NCBI GenBank assembly: GCA_963676415.1
Contig: OY781097.1
Coordinates: forward strand, 2,790,001-2,854,000
Direction: 5' to 3'
DNA from: G963662905 sp963676415
GTDB lineage: Bacteria; Bacteroidota; Bacteroidia; Bacteroidales; WRLA01
Length of the DNA stretch: 64,000 nucleotides
The notes below the pieces were generated by a model. That model searched no databases and was not told where the DNA came from. It worked only from the letters and a program-made list of their open reading frames with translations. Each line of letters begins with the position of its first letter. The first letter of the stretch is position 1. The position numbers and the translations under genes are program-made. Positions 7,107 to 17,527 of this stretch are shown here, piece by piece.

Positions 7107-9446
7107 TTACCGTATAATAATCTCATCGCAAAACAGCCAGCAATCCAAACCTGCTGCCGGATGCCATGGGGGATTTTTCCGCAGTCCGCAGGCTATTACC
7201 TGAAGGCTTTGTAGCTTTTGAGGCTCAAAAGCAATGCTGAATTCCTGCACAACAGTTCCGGTAGTGCTGTCGGGAATTGTATTTGTGATTTCCCCGAGTT
7301 TTTCCATTTTCGTGTCTTCGAAACGTCCCCAGGCTTCAATTTTTCTCGGCAGGAAAATCCAGCTGGCTTCTTTCTGGATAAACTGCATGCTGATACTTCC
7401 TACTTCTTTTGGGTGGCGCAGATTGATGATTACGTCCATATCCTCGCCATTAAACCCCTGCCAAAACCCATCGGCAAAATCAGCGCCGCCTTTCAGCCCA
7501 TCGACCAAAGCCGAAGAGCCGCCTGCCGGGTATTTTGTTGAAAAAGGTACGGCATAATTTACTGTGGAACCGCAGGCTGTGTGGAGGAAGATTTCTTTTT
7601 TAAGTTCCTGGCCGATTGCTTCATCCTCTACAAAAGCCCGTGCCCTCAGCAGCAGGTCATGTTGCACTACAAAAGGTTGATGGTACTGCGCCCTTTTGGT
7701 TGTAGGTTCATCACCATGGGTGCTGTAATGGATACGGGCAAGCGGATTGTCGCAATGGAGCTCAGCCGTTAATTCTTCCTTTTTGCGGTCGTAATGTGTT
7801 TGCAGTTTAATGCGGCTGGAAATCTTACCACAACGCACGCCTTCATATTTCAAAACCTTCATTTGCCTGATTAATCTTGGAAAGAAATTTTCCCAGCTTT
7901 TTTTTGTGGGCATGGTCCAGTTGACTTCTGCCAAAGCCAGAGCGCGCGGCCATGTCATGTATAAAACATGAGGAAAATCAGGCATGTATTCAGTCCAGAG
8001 ATTGGCCTGTGCTCCCAATATGTGCTGCGCTTGCTTTTCGTTCAGTTCGTCGGGAACCGGTTCAAAATCATATACTTTCCGTATGGGCGTAAATCCACCA
8101 ATGGCGATGGGTTCGCCTTCTGGCCCGGCCTGGTAGTAATCGAAATAGCAGTGGGATGTAGGTGTCATCACCACATCATGTCCGGCTTTTGCTGCCGCGA
8201 TGCCGCCATCCATTCCGCGCCATGACATTACCGTAGCGTTGGGTGCCAGCCCGCCTTCCAGGATTTCGTCCCAGCCAATAATACTGCGGCCTTTGCTGTT
8301 GAGGTATTTTTCAATGCGTTGGATAAACCAGCTCTGAAGCTCATGTTCGTTTTTCAGCCCTTCGCGTTTCATAATGTCCTGGCAAAGCGCTGATTCTTCC
8401 CATTGCTGTTTGGGACATTCGTCGCCACCGATATGGATGTATTTTCCGGGGAAAAGCTCCATTACTTCGTCCAGGACATCCTGCAGGAATTGGAAAGTTT
8501 TTTCCGAAGGGCAATATACTTCTGTAAAAACGCCCCATTTTGTGGCTACTTCGTATTGCTCATCAGTGCAGCCGAGTTCGGGATAGGCCGCCAGTGCTGC
8601 CCTGGAGTGGCCGGGCATTTCAATTTCGGGTATGATTGTAATGCAGCGTTCCTCCGCATAGCGCACAATTTCTTTAACTTCTTCCTGAGTGTAGTAGCCG
8701 CCATATTCCTTGCCATCGAACTGATGGGGTTTGTCGCTGTAGTGGCCCACAAGGGTTCCTTTGCGCCAGGCACCTACTTCGGTGAGTTTTGGATATTTTT
8801 TGATCTCGATGCGCCAGCCCTGATCTTCGGTAAGGTGCCAGTGAAAACGGTTGTATTTGTATTGCGCCATCAAGTCAATGAACTTTTTCACCGAATCGGC
8901 CGGATAAAAATGCCTGCCCACATCGAGGTGTAAACCTCTGTAGCTGAAACGCGGATAATCATTGATGCTGATGGCAGGAATGCTCCATTCTGTTCCAATT
9001 TGCTTCTCTTGCGCGTATATTTCGGGCGGTAAAAGCTGCATCATGCTTTGCAATCCATAATAGAAACCCGCTTCATCAGAGGCTTCTATCACCACCTTTT
9101 GCTTGTCCACAGTGAGTTTATATCCTTCTTTCGGAAGTTCTGTTTTTGCATTTTGCAGCAGGATTGCATTTTCTTCTGCATCGCTTTTTTGTAGCCTGAT
9201 GCCGCTGCTTTTCTCTATTTGTGCCGTGATTTGCTCCAAAAAAAGATCCGTTTCCTTCAATGAACTCAGATTGTTGATTTGGGTTTGCCCGTTCAAAATA
9301 AAACTTCCTTCTGCCAGGCTATATTCCTGTGGCAATGGAATCAGTGGAATATCTGCTTGCTTGGGCTCTTTTGTATTGCTTGTATTATTGCAGGAAAAGA
9401 GGATAAATGAAAAAGCAGAAAGGATTATGAGGTATAATTTACTCAT
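7107..9446 (-). CDS. GH20 beta-N-acetylhexosaminidase, lipoprotein
   Basis: 779 aa. The N-terminus is a lipoprotein signal ending LFSC with Cys19 as the lipidated residue. A GH20b domain (about 35-165) precedes the catalytic barrel (about 168-520). The barrel carries the catalytic pair HIGGDE (338-343; Asp342 orients the N-acetyl group, Glu343 is the acid/base) and FHWHLTEDQGWRIEIKKYP. The C-terminal part (about 560-779) has a chitobiase/hexosaminidase C-terminal module and a discoidin-like beta-sandwich. It removes terminal beta-linked GlcNAc or GalNAc from glycans, probably at the cell surface or in the periplasm. It starts 2 bp after the GH2 stop codon and is the last gene of the ROK-regulated hydrolase operon. 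Confidence 0.93.
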   Translation of the reverse strand: MSKLYLIILSAFSFILFSCNNTSNTKEPKQADIPLIPLPQEYSLAEGSFILNGQTQINNLSSLKETDLFLEQITAQIEKSSGIRLQKSDAEENAILLQNAKTELPKEGYKLTVDKQKVVIEASDEAGFYYGLQSMMQLLPPEIYAQEKQIGTEWSIPAISINDYPRFSYRGLHLDVGRHFYPADSVKKFIDLMAQYKYNRFHWHLTEDQGWRIEIKKYPKLTEVGAWRKGTLVGHYSDKPHQFDGKEYGGYYTQEEVKEIVRYAEERCITIIPEIEMPGHSRAALAAYPELGCTDEQYEVATKWGVFTEVYCPSEKTFQFLQDVLDEVMELFPGKYIHIGGDECPKQQWEESALCQDIMKREGLKNEHELQSWFIQRIEKYLNSKGRSIIGWDEILEGGLAPNATVMSWRGMDGGIAAAKAGHDVVMTPTSHCYFDYYQAGPEGEPIAIGGFTPIRKVYDFEPVPDELNEKQAQHILGAQANLWTEYMPDFPHVLYMTWPRALALAEVNWTMPTKKSWENFFPRLIRQMKVLKYEGVRCGKISSRIKLQTHYDRKKEELTAELHCDNPLARIHYSTHGDEPTTKRAQYHQPFVVQHDLLLRARAFVEDEAIGQELKKEIFLHTACGSTVNYAVPFSTKYPAGGSSALVDGLKGGADFADGFWQGFNGEDMDVIINLRHPKEVGSISMQFIQKEASWIFLPRKIEAWGRFEDTKMEKLGEITNTIPDSTTGTVVQEFSIAFEPQKLQSLQVIACGLRKNPPWHPAAGLDCWLFCDEIIIR

Positions 9447-9448
9447 TT

Positions 9449-12400
9449 TTATTGATTTATGGGGTTGAGGCGCACTTCAAAATGCCAAGGTTTAAATTTT
9501 AGCTGGTATTGGGGGTGTGTCCGGGCGCCCCAGCTGTCATCACCACCAACACCCATTTGCATTTTGTCGATATGGATAAATATCTGGTTTTCTTCTTTCA
9601 GGTCGATGGTATATTTGTTTTTGCTTGTGCTGAAATCGAGTTGTTCCATGCTGTAGGGCAGTGCACTAAAGCCGAAATTACCGTCGGCTTCGATGCCGGT
9701 GCCATTGGGATTGGCTATGGCAAGCGAGCGCACATCAGTACGGTAACCGTTTTCCTGCGGACGGATGTAGGGCGTATAAAGTTCACCGGCTGTTGCCTGG
9801 TACATGCCAATAAAAGCAGAAGTTTTGCGGTCGCAATAATTTTCGTGCGGTCCGCGGCCATACCATAGCACTTTTGTATTACTGCTGCCCGGCATGCTGA
9901 ATTTAAGGCCAAAACGTGGTATTTCGGGCACAGCGGCGGCTATTTCCCTGATACTGGCCGTAATTTTGTTTTCGCCAATACTTTGGATGCTGTTTCTTTC
10001 TGCTGCCGCGAAATCAAATAGAAATAAGCGGCCTTGTTTGGGAAGCAAAAGATTGTGCAGGTCTTTTTCGTTAAGCGGCCTGGAATAGAGGGCGGCCATT
10101 ATAAAATCGCCTTCAAAAGAGCGGCTCCCATCTGTATAGCCACCCAAAAACTGCTCTTGGGCAAAATTTACTGACGGCATTTCTTTGTAATTGAAATTTC
10201 CGCATTCTTCTCCGTTTACAAAGGTCTTGACATGGCTGTCTTTTGTGCTGTAGGTCAGGGCGATGGTATATTCTTTGCCTTCTTCAAAATCATACTCAAA
10301 AACCATGGAAGGCAATCCATGTACGAAAGCATAAAGCTGCCCCCAGCGAAATTCGAGGTGCATGCTGCCGGGCTGCCAGCTTTTGGTGTCCCAAACCGCA
10401 TATTGTCCATTCATTGCTTCGGGCGTGCATTGCACAATGATGCTAAACTCATTCATTTTTTTCCAGTCGGGATTTCCCTCGAAACTCAGGGAAACCGGTT
10501 CTGTTTGGCCAAAATGCAAGCTTTTTTGTCCGGCATCATCTGTTTTTAAATGCAATCCCTGGCGTGGAGCAAGAGGCATGGGCTGAAAATCCATATTCAG
10601 GCGCAGCTCGCCAAATTCGTTGATATTGTATTTGATTTCCAGTGTGGACGCAGGTTCCGCGAGCAAATAGGTGGCTTTTGCCCAGGCAGTGCGCCCTTCC
10701 TGATTAAAATCGAATTTTTGTAATTCCAGTTTATCGGCAATATCCTTCCAAACAGCACAGCGTTTGTCCATGCCATTGCCCAGATCATTATCGGTTGGCG
10801 CACGCCAGAATTCCGGAAGCAGGGATGATGTAAGTATTTCTTTTTCTCCGCTTTCCCATTTTTCCAGATAACCGCTTTTGGCATTAAAAGTCATTTCCCA
10901 GTCTATGCCTTCAATGCAGAGCTTATCAATTTTTTTATCCTCATCAAGAGTGAAATTGGTGCTTATTGCCAAACCCTGGCTGATGGGCTCTTCAAAACGG
11001 TTTACAAAAGGTTTGATGATAAATTGTTCGGAAGCAAGAATGTGTCCTTTGGGAATTAGTGCATCATCTGTTTTTTGTTTCGCATAGATGTTGAGGACAA
11101 TCTCCTGTCCTTTATACCTCAGATAGCGGTTTGTAGGCAAGGTGTACTGCCGGGATTGACCGGGCTTTAGGTTTTCTATAACAAAATTACCGGAATCCAA
11201 TGGCAGGCCGTTCGCAAGGATTTTCCATTCAAATGCAAGATCATCCAGGTTTTTGAAATCGTATTTATTGGTGATCTTTATTCTTCCGGTTCCAGGGTCG
11301 TCCATTTGGAAACCAATGAATTGATATACTTTTTTAACTTCTTTGAGTCCTGGTTTTGGGCTGCGGTCGGGCCAAACAAGGCCATTGTTGAGGAAATTCC
11401 CATCCGAAGGAGTGCCTTCAGGGCCGTAATGTCCGCCATAAACATAGTATTTTTTCCCGTTTTCGCTGATTTCTTCAAATCCCTGATCAACCCAATCCCA
11501 AATGTTTCCGCCCTGCAATGCCGGATATTTCTCGATTACATCCCAATAATCCTGAAAATTGCCGGTACTGTTGCCCATCGCATGTGCGTATTCGCATTGA
11601 ATCAGGGGCTTGGCGGGATTGGTTTTTGCGTAGTTTTCCATATGTTCAATTGAAGCGTACATGGGGCAGTAAATATCGGTATTGGCGCCCCCGATTGCCC
11701 GTTCGTAATGGATTGGCCGCGAAGTGTCCCTGTTTTTGATCCATTGATAAGTTTTGGTGAAATTAACACCATCACCGGCTTCATTGCCCAAAGACCAGAT
11801 AATTACCGAAGGATGGTTTTTGTCGCGTTCCACCATTCGGATAGTGCGGTCGAGATGGCTTTTTTCAAAGATGGGGTTGTTGCCGAGCGTGCGTTCGGGT
11901 GAATAACCCATGCCGTGCGATTCTATATTGGCTTCATCAATCACATACATTCCGTACATATCGCAGAGTTGGTACCATAAAGGATCATTGGGATAATGAC
12001 TGGTGCGTACGCAATTGATGTTGTTTTGCTTCATCAGCCTAATGTCATTGATCATCGAAAGGCTGTCCACAACATGCGCTTTTACAGGATCGTGTTCGTG
12101 GCGGTTAACACCTTTGATCAGGATGGGCTTGCCGTTGACCAGCAACTGCCCGTTTTTAATTTCTGAGCTGCGGAATCCAAAGGGGATTTCCGTGGCGTCA
12201 ATGGTCGTATTGTTTTTGTCCACCAGGCTGATTTCCACCGTATATAGGTTCGGAAATTCTGCCGACCAGGCTTTGATTTTCGAAATGGGATGGAATTTTA
12301 TCATTTCAATATCTTCCGAATTGCCTTTAACAGGATCCAGCTCACGTTCTGTGCTGGCTATATTGATGCCGTCAGGATCAGTCAATTTGATCTTCAGGAC

Positions 12401-13180
12401 AAAATTCTTCTGGCTTTTTTTGTTCAGGTTTTGAAGTGTACAGATGAGCTTTAAGCTGCCATTTTTGTAATCATTGGTCAATCCGGCTTGGATTTCAATA
12501 TCCTGTAAATGAAATTCCGGCAAAGCATACAGATATACATCGCGTTCAATTCCGCTGATGCGCCAAAAATCCTGGCATTCGAGCCAACTGCCATCACTCC
12601 AGCGATAGGCTTCCAAAGCGATTTTGTTTTTGCCCTGTTTTATTTTGTCGGTAATGCGGAATTCCGCAGGAGTTTTACTGCCCTGGCTGTAGCCTACAAA
12701 TTCGCCGTTGACCCAAAGATAAAAGGCCGATTTTACGGCTCCGAAATGGATATAAACTTCATCATTTTTCCAGCCTGCCGGGATTTCAAATTCGCGGATG
12801 TAACTTCCAACAGGATTATAATCGTGCGGGACTTCGGGAGGATTGGGATTGCTGGTCCATTCGTAGGCAGTGTTTACATAAATAGGAACATCATAGCCTT
12901 CGCGTTCCCAATTGGATGGGACCGGAATCAAATTCCAGGCACTTGCATCAAAATTATTCTCAAAAAATGCAGCCGGCCTTTCCTGTGGGTTTTTGCTGAG
13001 GTGGAAACGCCATTTCCCATTCAGGAGTTCAACTTTTTCTTTTTGATTATGCCAAAAAGAGGCATGTGCCTTTTCTCTGTTGATTTCTGTAATATCCGGA
13101 TTTTCCCATTCTTTAAGTTCCTGGGCGTAAAGAAAGAAGGGGAACAAAATGAGGAAAATGAGCATCGATTGTTTTCCCAT
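9449..13180 (-). CDS. GH2 beta-galactosidase with an inserted LamG-like domain
   Basis: 1243 aa, larger than the usual 1000-1050 of LacZ-type enzymes. It has a signal peptide (1-19), a sugar-binding jelly roll (about 40-220), an immunoglobulin-like domain (222-338) and a TIM barrel (340-620). The barrel carries acid/base Glu467 in SLGNEAGDG and nucleophile Glu530 in IQCEYAHAMGNS. NRHEHDP and VRTSHYPNDP are also present. The Bgal small-chain domain starts near 735 but is interrupted at about 870-1050 by a concanavalin/LamG-like segment (IVQCTPEAMNGQYAVWD, LGGYTDGSRSFEGDFIMAALY). It resumes with PEIPRFGLKF and LWYGRGPHENYCDRKTSA. It cleaves terminal beta-galactosides. The insert may bind glycan. 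It lies between the GH36-like and GH20 genes in one operon. Confidence 0.93.
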   Translation of the reverse strand: MGKQSMLIFLILFPFFLYAQELKEWENPDITEINREKAHASFWHNQKEKVELLNGKWRFHLSKNPQERPAAFFENNFDASAWNLIPVPSNWEREGYDVPIYVNTAYEWTSNPNPPEVPHDYNPVGSYIREFEIPAGWKNDEVYIHFGAVKSAFYLWVNGEFVGYSQGSKTPAEFRITDKIKQGKNKIALEAYRWSDGSWLECQDFWRISGIERDVYLYALPEFHLQDIEIQAGLTNDYKNGSLKLICTLQNLNKKSQKNFVLKIKLTDPDGINIASTERELDPVKGNSEDIEMIKFHPISKIKAWSAEFPNLYTVEISLVDKNNTTIDATEIPFGFRSSEIKNGQLLVNGKPILIKGVNRHEHDPVKAHVVDSLSMINDIRLMKQNNINCVRTSHYPNDPLWYQLCDMYGMYVIDEANIESHGMGYSPERTLGNNPIFEKSHLDRTIRMVERDKNHPSVIIWSLGNEAGDGVNFTKTYQWIKNRDTSRPIHYERAIGGANTDIYCPMYASIEHMENYAKTNPAKPLIQCEYAHAMGNSTGNFQDYWDVIEKYPALQGGNIWDWVDQGFEEISENGKKYYVYGGHYGPEGTPSDGNFLNNGLVWPDRSPKPGLKEVKKVYQFIGFQMDDPGTGRIKITNKYDFKNLDDLAFEWKILANGLPLDSGNFVIENLKPGQSRQYTLPTNRYLRYKGQEIVLNIYAKQKTDDALIPKGHILASEQFIIKPFVNRFEEPISQGLAISTNFTLDEDKKIDKLCIEGIDWEMTFNAKSGYLEKWESGEKEILTSSLLPEFWRAPTDNDLGNGMDKRCAVWKDIADKLELQKFDFNQEGRTAWAKATYLLAEPASTLEIKYNINEFGELRLNMDFQPMPLAPRQGLHLKTDDAGQKSLHFGQTEPVSLSFEGNPDWKKMNEFSIIVQCTPEAMNGQYAVWDTKSWQPGSMHLEFRWGQLYAFVHGLPSMVFEYDFEEGKEYTIALTYSTKDSHVKTFVNGEECGNFNYKEMPSVNFAQEQFLGGYTDGSRSFEGDFIMAALYSRPLNEKDLHNLLLPKQGRLFLFDFAAAERNSIQSIGENKITASIREIAAAVPEIPRFGLKFSMPGSSNTKVLWYGRGPHENYCDRKTSAFIGMYQATAGELYTPYIRPQENGYRTDVRSLAIANPNGTGIEADGNFGFSALPYSMEQLDFSTSKNKYTIDLKEENQIFIHIDKMQMGVGGDDSWGARTHPQYQLKFKPWHFEVRLNPINQ

Positions 13181-13201
13181 GTTTTAGTATTTTCAGCCAA
13201 T

Positions 13202-15991
13202 TTAAAGATTTAGCAGATAGCTTTGAATTTTTTTATGGAATTTTTTTCTGTCAGCAGCATAAGGACGTGGTGGCATAATCTTGCTTTCCGGTTTGTTGTT
13301 GCTTTCAATGGATATTTCTACCGATTTGAGTTTCTGCAGGCCGATATGCCATAAACTGAGCTCAATTTTGCGGCCTGAGCCGTCTTTGGGTACAATAATT
13401 TCTATCTTGCTGTCTTTGTCTTTTGCCAATGCAACAGGATACCAGGCCCAGACACCTTTTTGGCTTTCTGCCCTGATGTCCGGATCCTGATTGTTCATCC
13501 TGATTGACGGGACAGGTAATCCCTGCCCTTTTAATTTGCTTGCGGACCTGATTAATACCGCAAGCTGCCCACTCTCCTGGTAAACTGTATTGGGCATATT
13601 GATGGATACGGTTATATCCTTCTGGTTTACTTTCTTTTGAATGTCGAAAAAATCGACGGAACGGCTGTTGTTGCCCGGATTGATCCGGTTAAGCTCTCTT
13701 AAACCAACTTCTTTGCCGTCGATAGTAATTTTCTTAATGCGTTCCGGATTGAGGATTTTGATTTCCCGTCCTTTTTCGAAAAGCTTGTAATTGCAGATGT
13801 TGTTATTATAATCAAGCTGATAGCTGATGCCTGCCAATAAGGGTTTGTGGGCTTTGCTCAGCGGATATATTTCGAAAACTGCCGTTTCAAAACCTTCCAG
13901 ATCAATTTCAAGCTCAGCACCGGCTGCATAAAAATCGGGCAGGATTTGATGCACTGGGTAAACCTGCTCCACGACAAGGTTTTTGGCATCGGGCTTTATC
14001 CCTGATTCGGGATCGAGTTTTATGCGGATGCTCTGATTTTCAATAATCGGGTTGCGTGCGGCAATGATGCCTTCATCATTTCTGAAATGTACGTAAGCGT
14101 AAGTGTTTCCGTATTGTGGGTTTCCTCCGCATATTTCCGTATTCATTAGTATATCAAAGCGGTTGCGCGCCCATTTCAGCGACTGGCTGATGGCAAACCA
14201 TTCCTCATCATTTAAAATATCCGGCGAAATATACAGCTCGTACATGCTCACTCCGCGGGCACAGTAAAGCAGTGCATTGTCGGTGAATTTATCAAGCGGT
14301 TCACTTTCGCCGCCCAGTTTTTGCAAGTTTCCCTTTATGATGCCGTGCGTCATCAAACTTGAAACAGGGAACCAAAGGTCTTTGGTTTGGAAATCTTCCC
14401 ATAGAACCATGTCACGGTAGGTAATTGCCGCATCGCGCGGGGAAACAGAAGGTACGTCGGCATAAGCGAAATCCTGACCGTCCATCCATATCTGATCGGC
14501 CATTTTTAGCCACCAAGGACTGAGCCATGTGCCGCTGGTGATGCTCAAATAGACATCCGGATTGGCTTTACGAACCGCCTCACACATTTGTTTTGTGGCA
14601 TCCAGAACCGCCCGGCGGCTGAATTTCCCAACAGCATGCCCGTGCGCAGGGTCGCTGCACGAAAACTGTATGCCGTCCCACTTAAAATACCGGACATCAT
14701 CTTTGCGTACCAAATCTGTGACACGTTTTTCAAAAAGGCGGCTGTAGTTTTTTCCGGCCAGGCAAAGCTGATCGCCATTGACTTCATAGCCATTTGCTTT
14801 CATCCAGCTGATGCGGTGGCTGCGGAACGAATATCCTCCGGTAGGGCCAAACCAAATGCCCAGATCTGTTTGCGTTTGCTTAAGGCGCTGCGCAATGGGC
14901 TTGAATCCGTTGGGGAATTGTTTTGTGCGTAATTTCCAGTCGCTTTTGTAAATATCCCAACCATCGTCCAAAACAAAGGCATCCAGGCGGATTCCGTGTT
15001 TTTGGATCATATTTTTATCGACCAGATCAATGATGCGCATCACATTTTCTTCGTTCATGAAATGCTCCTTTGGAACATTGGGATATTCCACCGAACGCAA
15101 ATCGTACCAGCTGTTATATAATGTATAAGGCCGTACCTGAGCATAGCGCATATCGCTGATGTAAGCCATAAATTCCTGTTTTACAGCTTTTCCGCATAGC
15201 GAGATGACGGTATAATCGGTTGAAATGCCTTCCTGGGGAATCGTTTTTCCGAAATCTTCTTTGCTTTCAATAAAGAATGATGATCCTTTTATTTCGAGTT
15301 TGTTCTCGCAGGCGGGATATTCCAGACCAAGGAAAAAACCGGTATTTTCATAGCTCAGGGCAATTGGCTGGCCATAAGCTGCGGGATGTACGATGTGGAT
15401 CTGGCTGCTTTTGCGCTCATCGGTGCTTTCCAAGGTAGAATAATCGCTGGAGCTTTCGATGCGTATGGCAGATTTCTTGCTTGCCTTGTTTTTCGGAATA
15501 AATTGGAAATCAGTGGCATATGCTGCAATGCTCTGAAGAAAATGTCCTTTATTGTGCGGATCGCAGATGCTGATTTTTCGTTTATAATATTTTTTGCCTT
15601 TGGGCAACAGGTATTCCAGTTTGAGCTCCAGGCCATTATTTTTTCCTTCAAATGTTATTTCGAGGATATGGAAGTCTGAATTGGAAATCTTCTGTGCGCT
15701 GAGAAAATGAAAATCTGTTTTGCTGTAATAGCACTGGTTGTCGCTATTGTTGGCGCGTCCCGGGCTACGCCATGCCGTGCGGAAAACGTCAATGCGGAAA
15801 TCAGCATCATTGATAAGGCTATTTTCACTGACGACGGCATTATGATATATTTCAGAATTTAGTACTCCTTTGTTAATCAGTACTTCCAGCTCTGTTTTTT
15901 GATCTTTCAGGCGAAAAGTAGTATCAGTTTGCGCCTGGCTGGTCACGCTCAGCAGGAGGATGCAAATGATATGGAGAATACTTTTGTTCAT
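13202..15991 (-). CDS. Clan GH-D alpha-galactosidase-like hydrolase (GH36-type)
   Basis: 929 aa with a signal peptide (1-20). An N-terminal beta-sandwich of about 280 residues leads into a TIM barrel beginning LYNSWYDLRSVEYPN (about 291). Clan D hallmarks are AFVLDDGWDIYKSDW (338-352) and the nucleophile in RYFKWDGIQFSC (Asp439). The acid/base is probably in WMDGQDFAYADVPS (near 500). A C-terminal beta-domain of about 250 residues follows. The fold supports an exo-acting alpha-galactosidase or alpha-N-acetylgalactosaminidase, and the motifs do not decide between them. It lies 2 bp after the ROK regulator and precedes GH2 and GH20, so the enzymes probably act together on one glycan. Confidence 0.8.
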   Translation of the reverse strand: MNKSILHIICILLLSVTSQAQTDTTFRLKDQKTELEVLINKGVLNSEIYHNAVVSENSLINDADFRIDVFRTAWRSPGRANNSDNQCYYSKTDFHFLSAQKISNSDFHILEITFEGKNNGLELKLEYLLPKGKKYYKRKISICDPHNKGHFLQSIAAYATDFQFIPKNKASKKSAIRIESSSDYSTLESTDERKSSQIHIVHPAAYGQPIALSYENTGFFLGLEYPACENKLEIKGSSFFIESKEDFGKTIPQEGISTDYTVISLCGKAVKQEFMAYISDMRYAQVRPYTLYNSWYDLRSVEYPNVPKEHFMNEENVMRIIDLVDKNMIQKHGIRLDAFVLDDGWDIYKSDWKLRTKQFPNGFKPIAQRLKQTQTDLGIWFGPTGGYSFRSHRISWMKANGYEVNGDQLCLAGKNYSRLFEKRVTDLVRKDDVRYFKWDGIQFSCSDPAHGHAVGKFSRRAVLDATKQMCEAVRKANPDVYLSITSGTWLSPWWLKMADQIWMDGQDFAYADVPSVSPRDAAITYRDMVLWEDFQTKDLWFPVSSLMTHGIIKGNLQKLGGESEPLDKFTDNALLYCARGVSMYELYISPDILNDEEWFAISQSLKWARNRFDILMNTEICGGNPQYGNTYAYVHFRNDEGIIAARNPIIENQSIRIKLDPESGIKPDAKNLVVEQVYPVHQILPDFYAAGAELEIDLEGFETAVFEIYPLSKAHKPLLAGISYQLDYNNNICNYKLFEKGREIKILNPERIKKITIDGKEVGLRELNRINPGNNSRSVDFFDIQKKVNQKDITVSINMPNTVYQESGQLAVLIRSASKLKGQGLPVPSIRMNNQDPDIRAESQKGVWAWYPVALAKDKDSKIEIIVPKDGSGRKIELSLWHIGLQKLKSVEISIESNNKPESKIMPPRPYAADRKKFHKKIQSYLLNL

Positions 15992-15993
15992 AA

Positions 15994-17142
15994 CTATTTT
16001 TTAAAGAAGGATGTAAATGCCAAGGCGCCCAGGCCTTCAATTATGCCCTGGTGGCCCGGATAATGGCAGATTATTTCCGTATGTTCTTTAATAGTTCCGA
16101 TACTATAAAGATTGAGGCTTTGCATCACCGGAGCCAAAAGGAAATCTCCGGCCATACTTACACGTCCGCTGAGGATTACCAGTCCCGGATCGAATAAGTG
16201 AAGCAGCATAGCGAGTGCTTTACCGATATTATGGCCTGCTTCGGCAAAAATGGCAGCAGCGGTTTCGTCGCCAAAATGAAGTGCTTGCATCATCTTTTCA
16301 AAGATATTCTCGCCATCGTTCATACTGATCTGCGGCATGCGTTCCACAGCCATTTCTTCCAGGGCCGGAATAGCTGCAACAGTTTCCAGGCAGCCTGTTT
16401 TGCCGCAGGAGCACACTTTTTTGTTTTCAGAAATGCGGAAATGGCCAAATTCTCCGGCAAATCCATGACATCCCGAGTAAAGCTGGCCATTGATGAAAAT
16501 ACCCATGCCAATTCCTTCATCTATATTGATAACCAGTACGTTGTCTTTTTTTAGGGCTGGCCCAAAATATTTCTCTGATAAAGCCAGTACGCGGGCGTCA
16601 TTTTCAATATAAACAGGAAATTTGAGGCAGTCTTCCAGTGTTTTTGCCAGTGATTTTTCCAGATGACGGAAATGGCTGAGGCTCTTTCCTGAATTGGTAT
16701 CAACCAGCCCGGGAAGGCTCATGGCTCCGGCCAATACGCGCAGCCCTTTGTGCTTTTTGCACATTTCTTCAACCGCAGTACAGATATTATCAATGATTTC
16801 CTGCGGTTTTTCGTTTAGGCTCAGCTTGATGCGGCTGACTTCGGAATAAATTGTGTTGTCCAAGCGCAGTACCTGTATTTCGGTAAAGCGCAGGCCACAG
16901 TAGATCGTCAGAAAATAACCTCCATCAGGATTAATGGTGTACAAACCGGGTTTGCGCCCCCCAACACTCTTACCAAGGCCGTCATTTATAATCAGGTCAT
17001 CTTCCTGAAGGAGTTGCAGGTTGCGGGTAATCGTAGGAGCACTACTGGGTATATATTGAGTCAGCTCTGCTACACTGGCGCTTTTGTGCGCATAAAGTGT
17101 GAGCATCACTTTTCTCATTAAGGAATTGTAGTATTCAGCCAT
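15994..17142 (-). CDS. ROK-family transcriptional regulator of the hydrolase operon
   Basis: 382 aa from ATG 17142 (a TTG seven codons upstream is the longer option). The N-terminal winged helix (about 1-65, MLTLYAHKSASVAELTQYIPSSAPTITRNLQ) is followed by a ROK sugar-kinase-like domain. This has ENDARVLALSEKYFG, NIDEGIGMGIFINGQLYSG and the zinc motif CSCGKTGCLE. NagC/XylR-type ROK proteins bind a sugar or sugar phosphate and repress catabolic genes. As first gene of the operon it likely controls the GH36-like, GH2 and GH20 genes. A -7 box TAACTTTG (minus strand, 17168-17161) lies just upstream and would give a very short leader for the ATG at 17142, which supports that start. Confidence 0.87.
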   Translation of the reverse strand: MAEYYNSLMRKVMLTLYAHKSASVAELTQYIPSSAPTITRNLQLLQEDDLIINDGLGKSVGGRKPGLYTINPDGGYFLTIYCGLRFTEIQVLRLDNTIYSEVSRIKLSLNEKPQEIIDNICTAVEEMCKKHKGLRVLAGAMSLPGLVDTNSGKSLSHFRHLEKSLAKTLEDCLKFPVYIENDARVLALSEKYFGPALKKDNVLVINIDEGIGMGIFINGQLYSGCHGFAGEFGHFRISENKKVCSCGKTGCLETVAAIPALEEMAVERMPQISMNDGENIFEKMMQALHFGDETAAAIFAEAGHNIGKALAMLLHLFDPGLVILSGRVSMAGDFLLAPVMQSLNLYSIGTIKEHTEIICHYPGHQGIIEGLGALAFTSFFKK

Positions 17143-17527
17143 TTTTTTGCTTTGGTCATGCAAAGTTAAAATTATTTTATCAAAGGCCGATAACTTTTTA
17201 AAATATTTTATAAAGTTCAGGGAATTTATTAAAAATTTTCTGTGTTGAAGGAATTTTTAGATAGTTTTTTTGTAAAAATGATTACAGCATAGCCTCATAA
17301 TTCCGGTCTAAATTGATAATTGAAACGCCTTAAAACATTGCAAATTACATCAAAAACAATCCGATAAATTGCAAGGATGATAAATCCAATACAATATAAA
17401 ATTTACTGAAAAAATTAGAAAAATGACTGAACAATTTGGCATAGTTTTCCGACCATAGCCGGAAACCCGAATAATCAGGTCAGGTATCCACGAATTACTA
17501 TGGGCAGCTGGCGCTTTGTGCTGAAGA

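Noticed and set aside
6911..7117. 68-codon plus-strand ORF after the intron reverse transcriptase
   Set aside because: It reads through domains V and VI of the group II intron and has no protein-like features.
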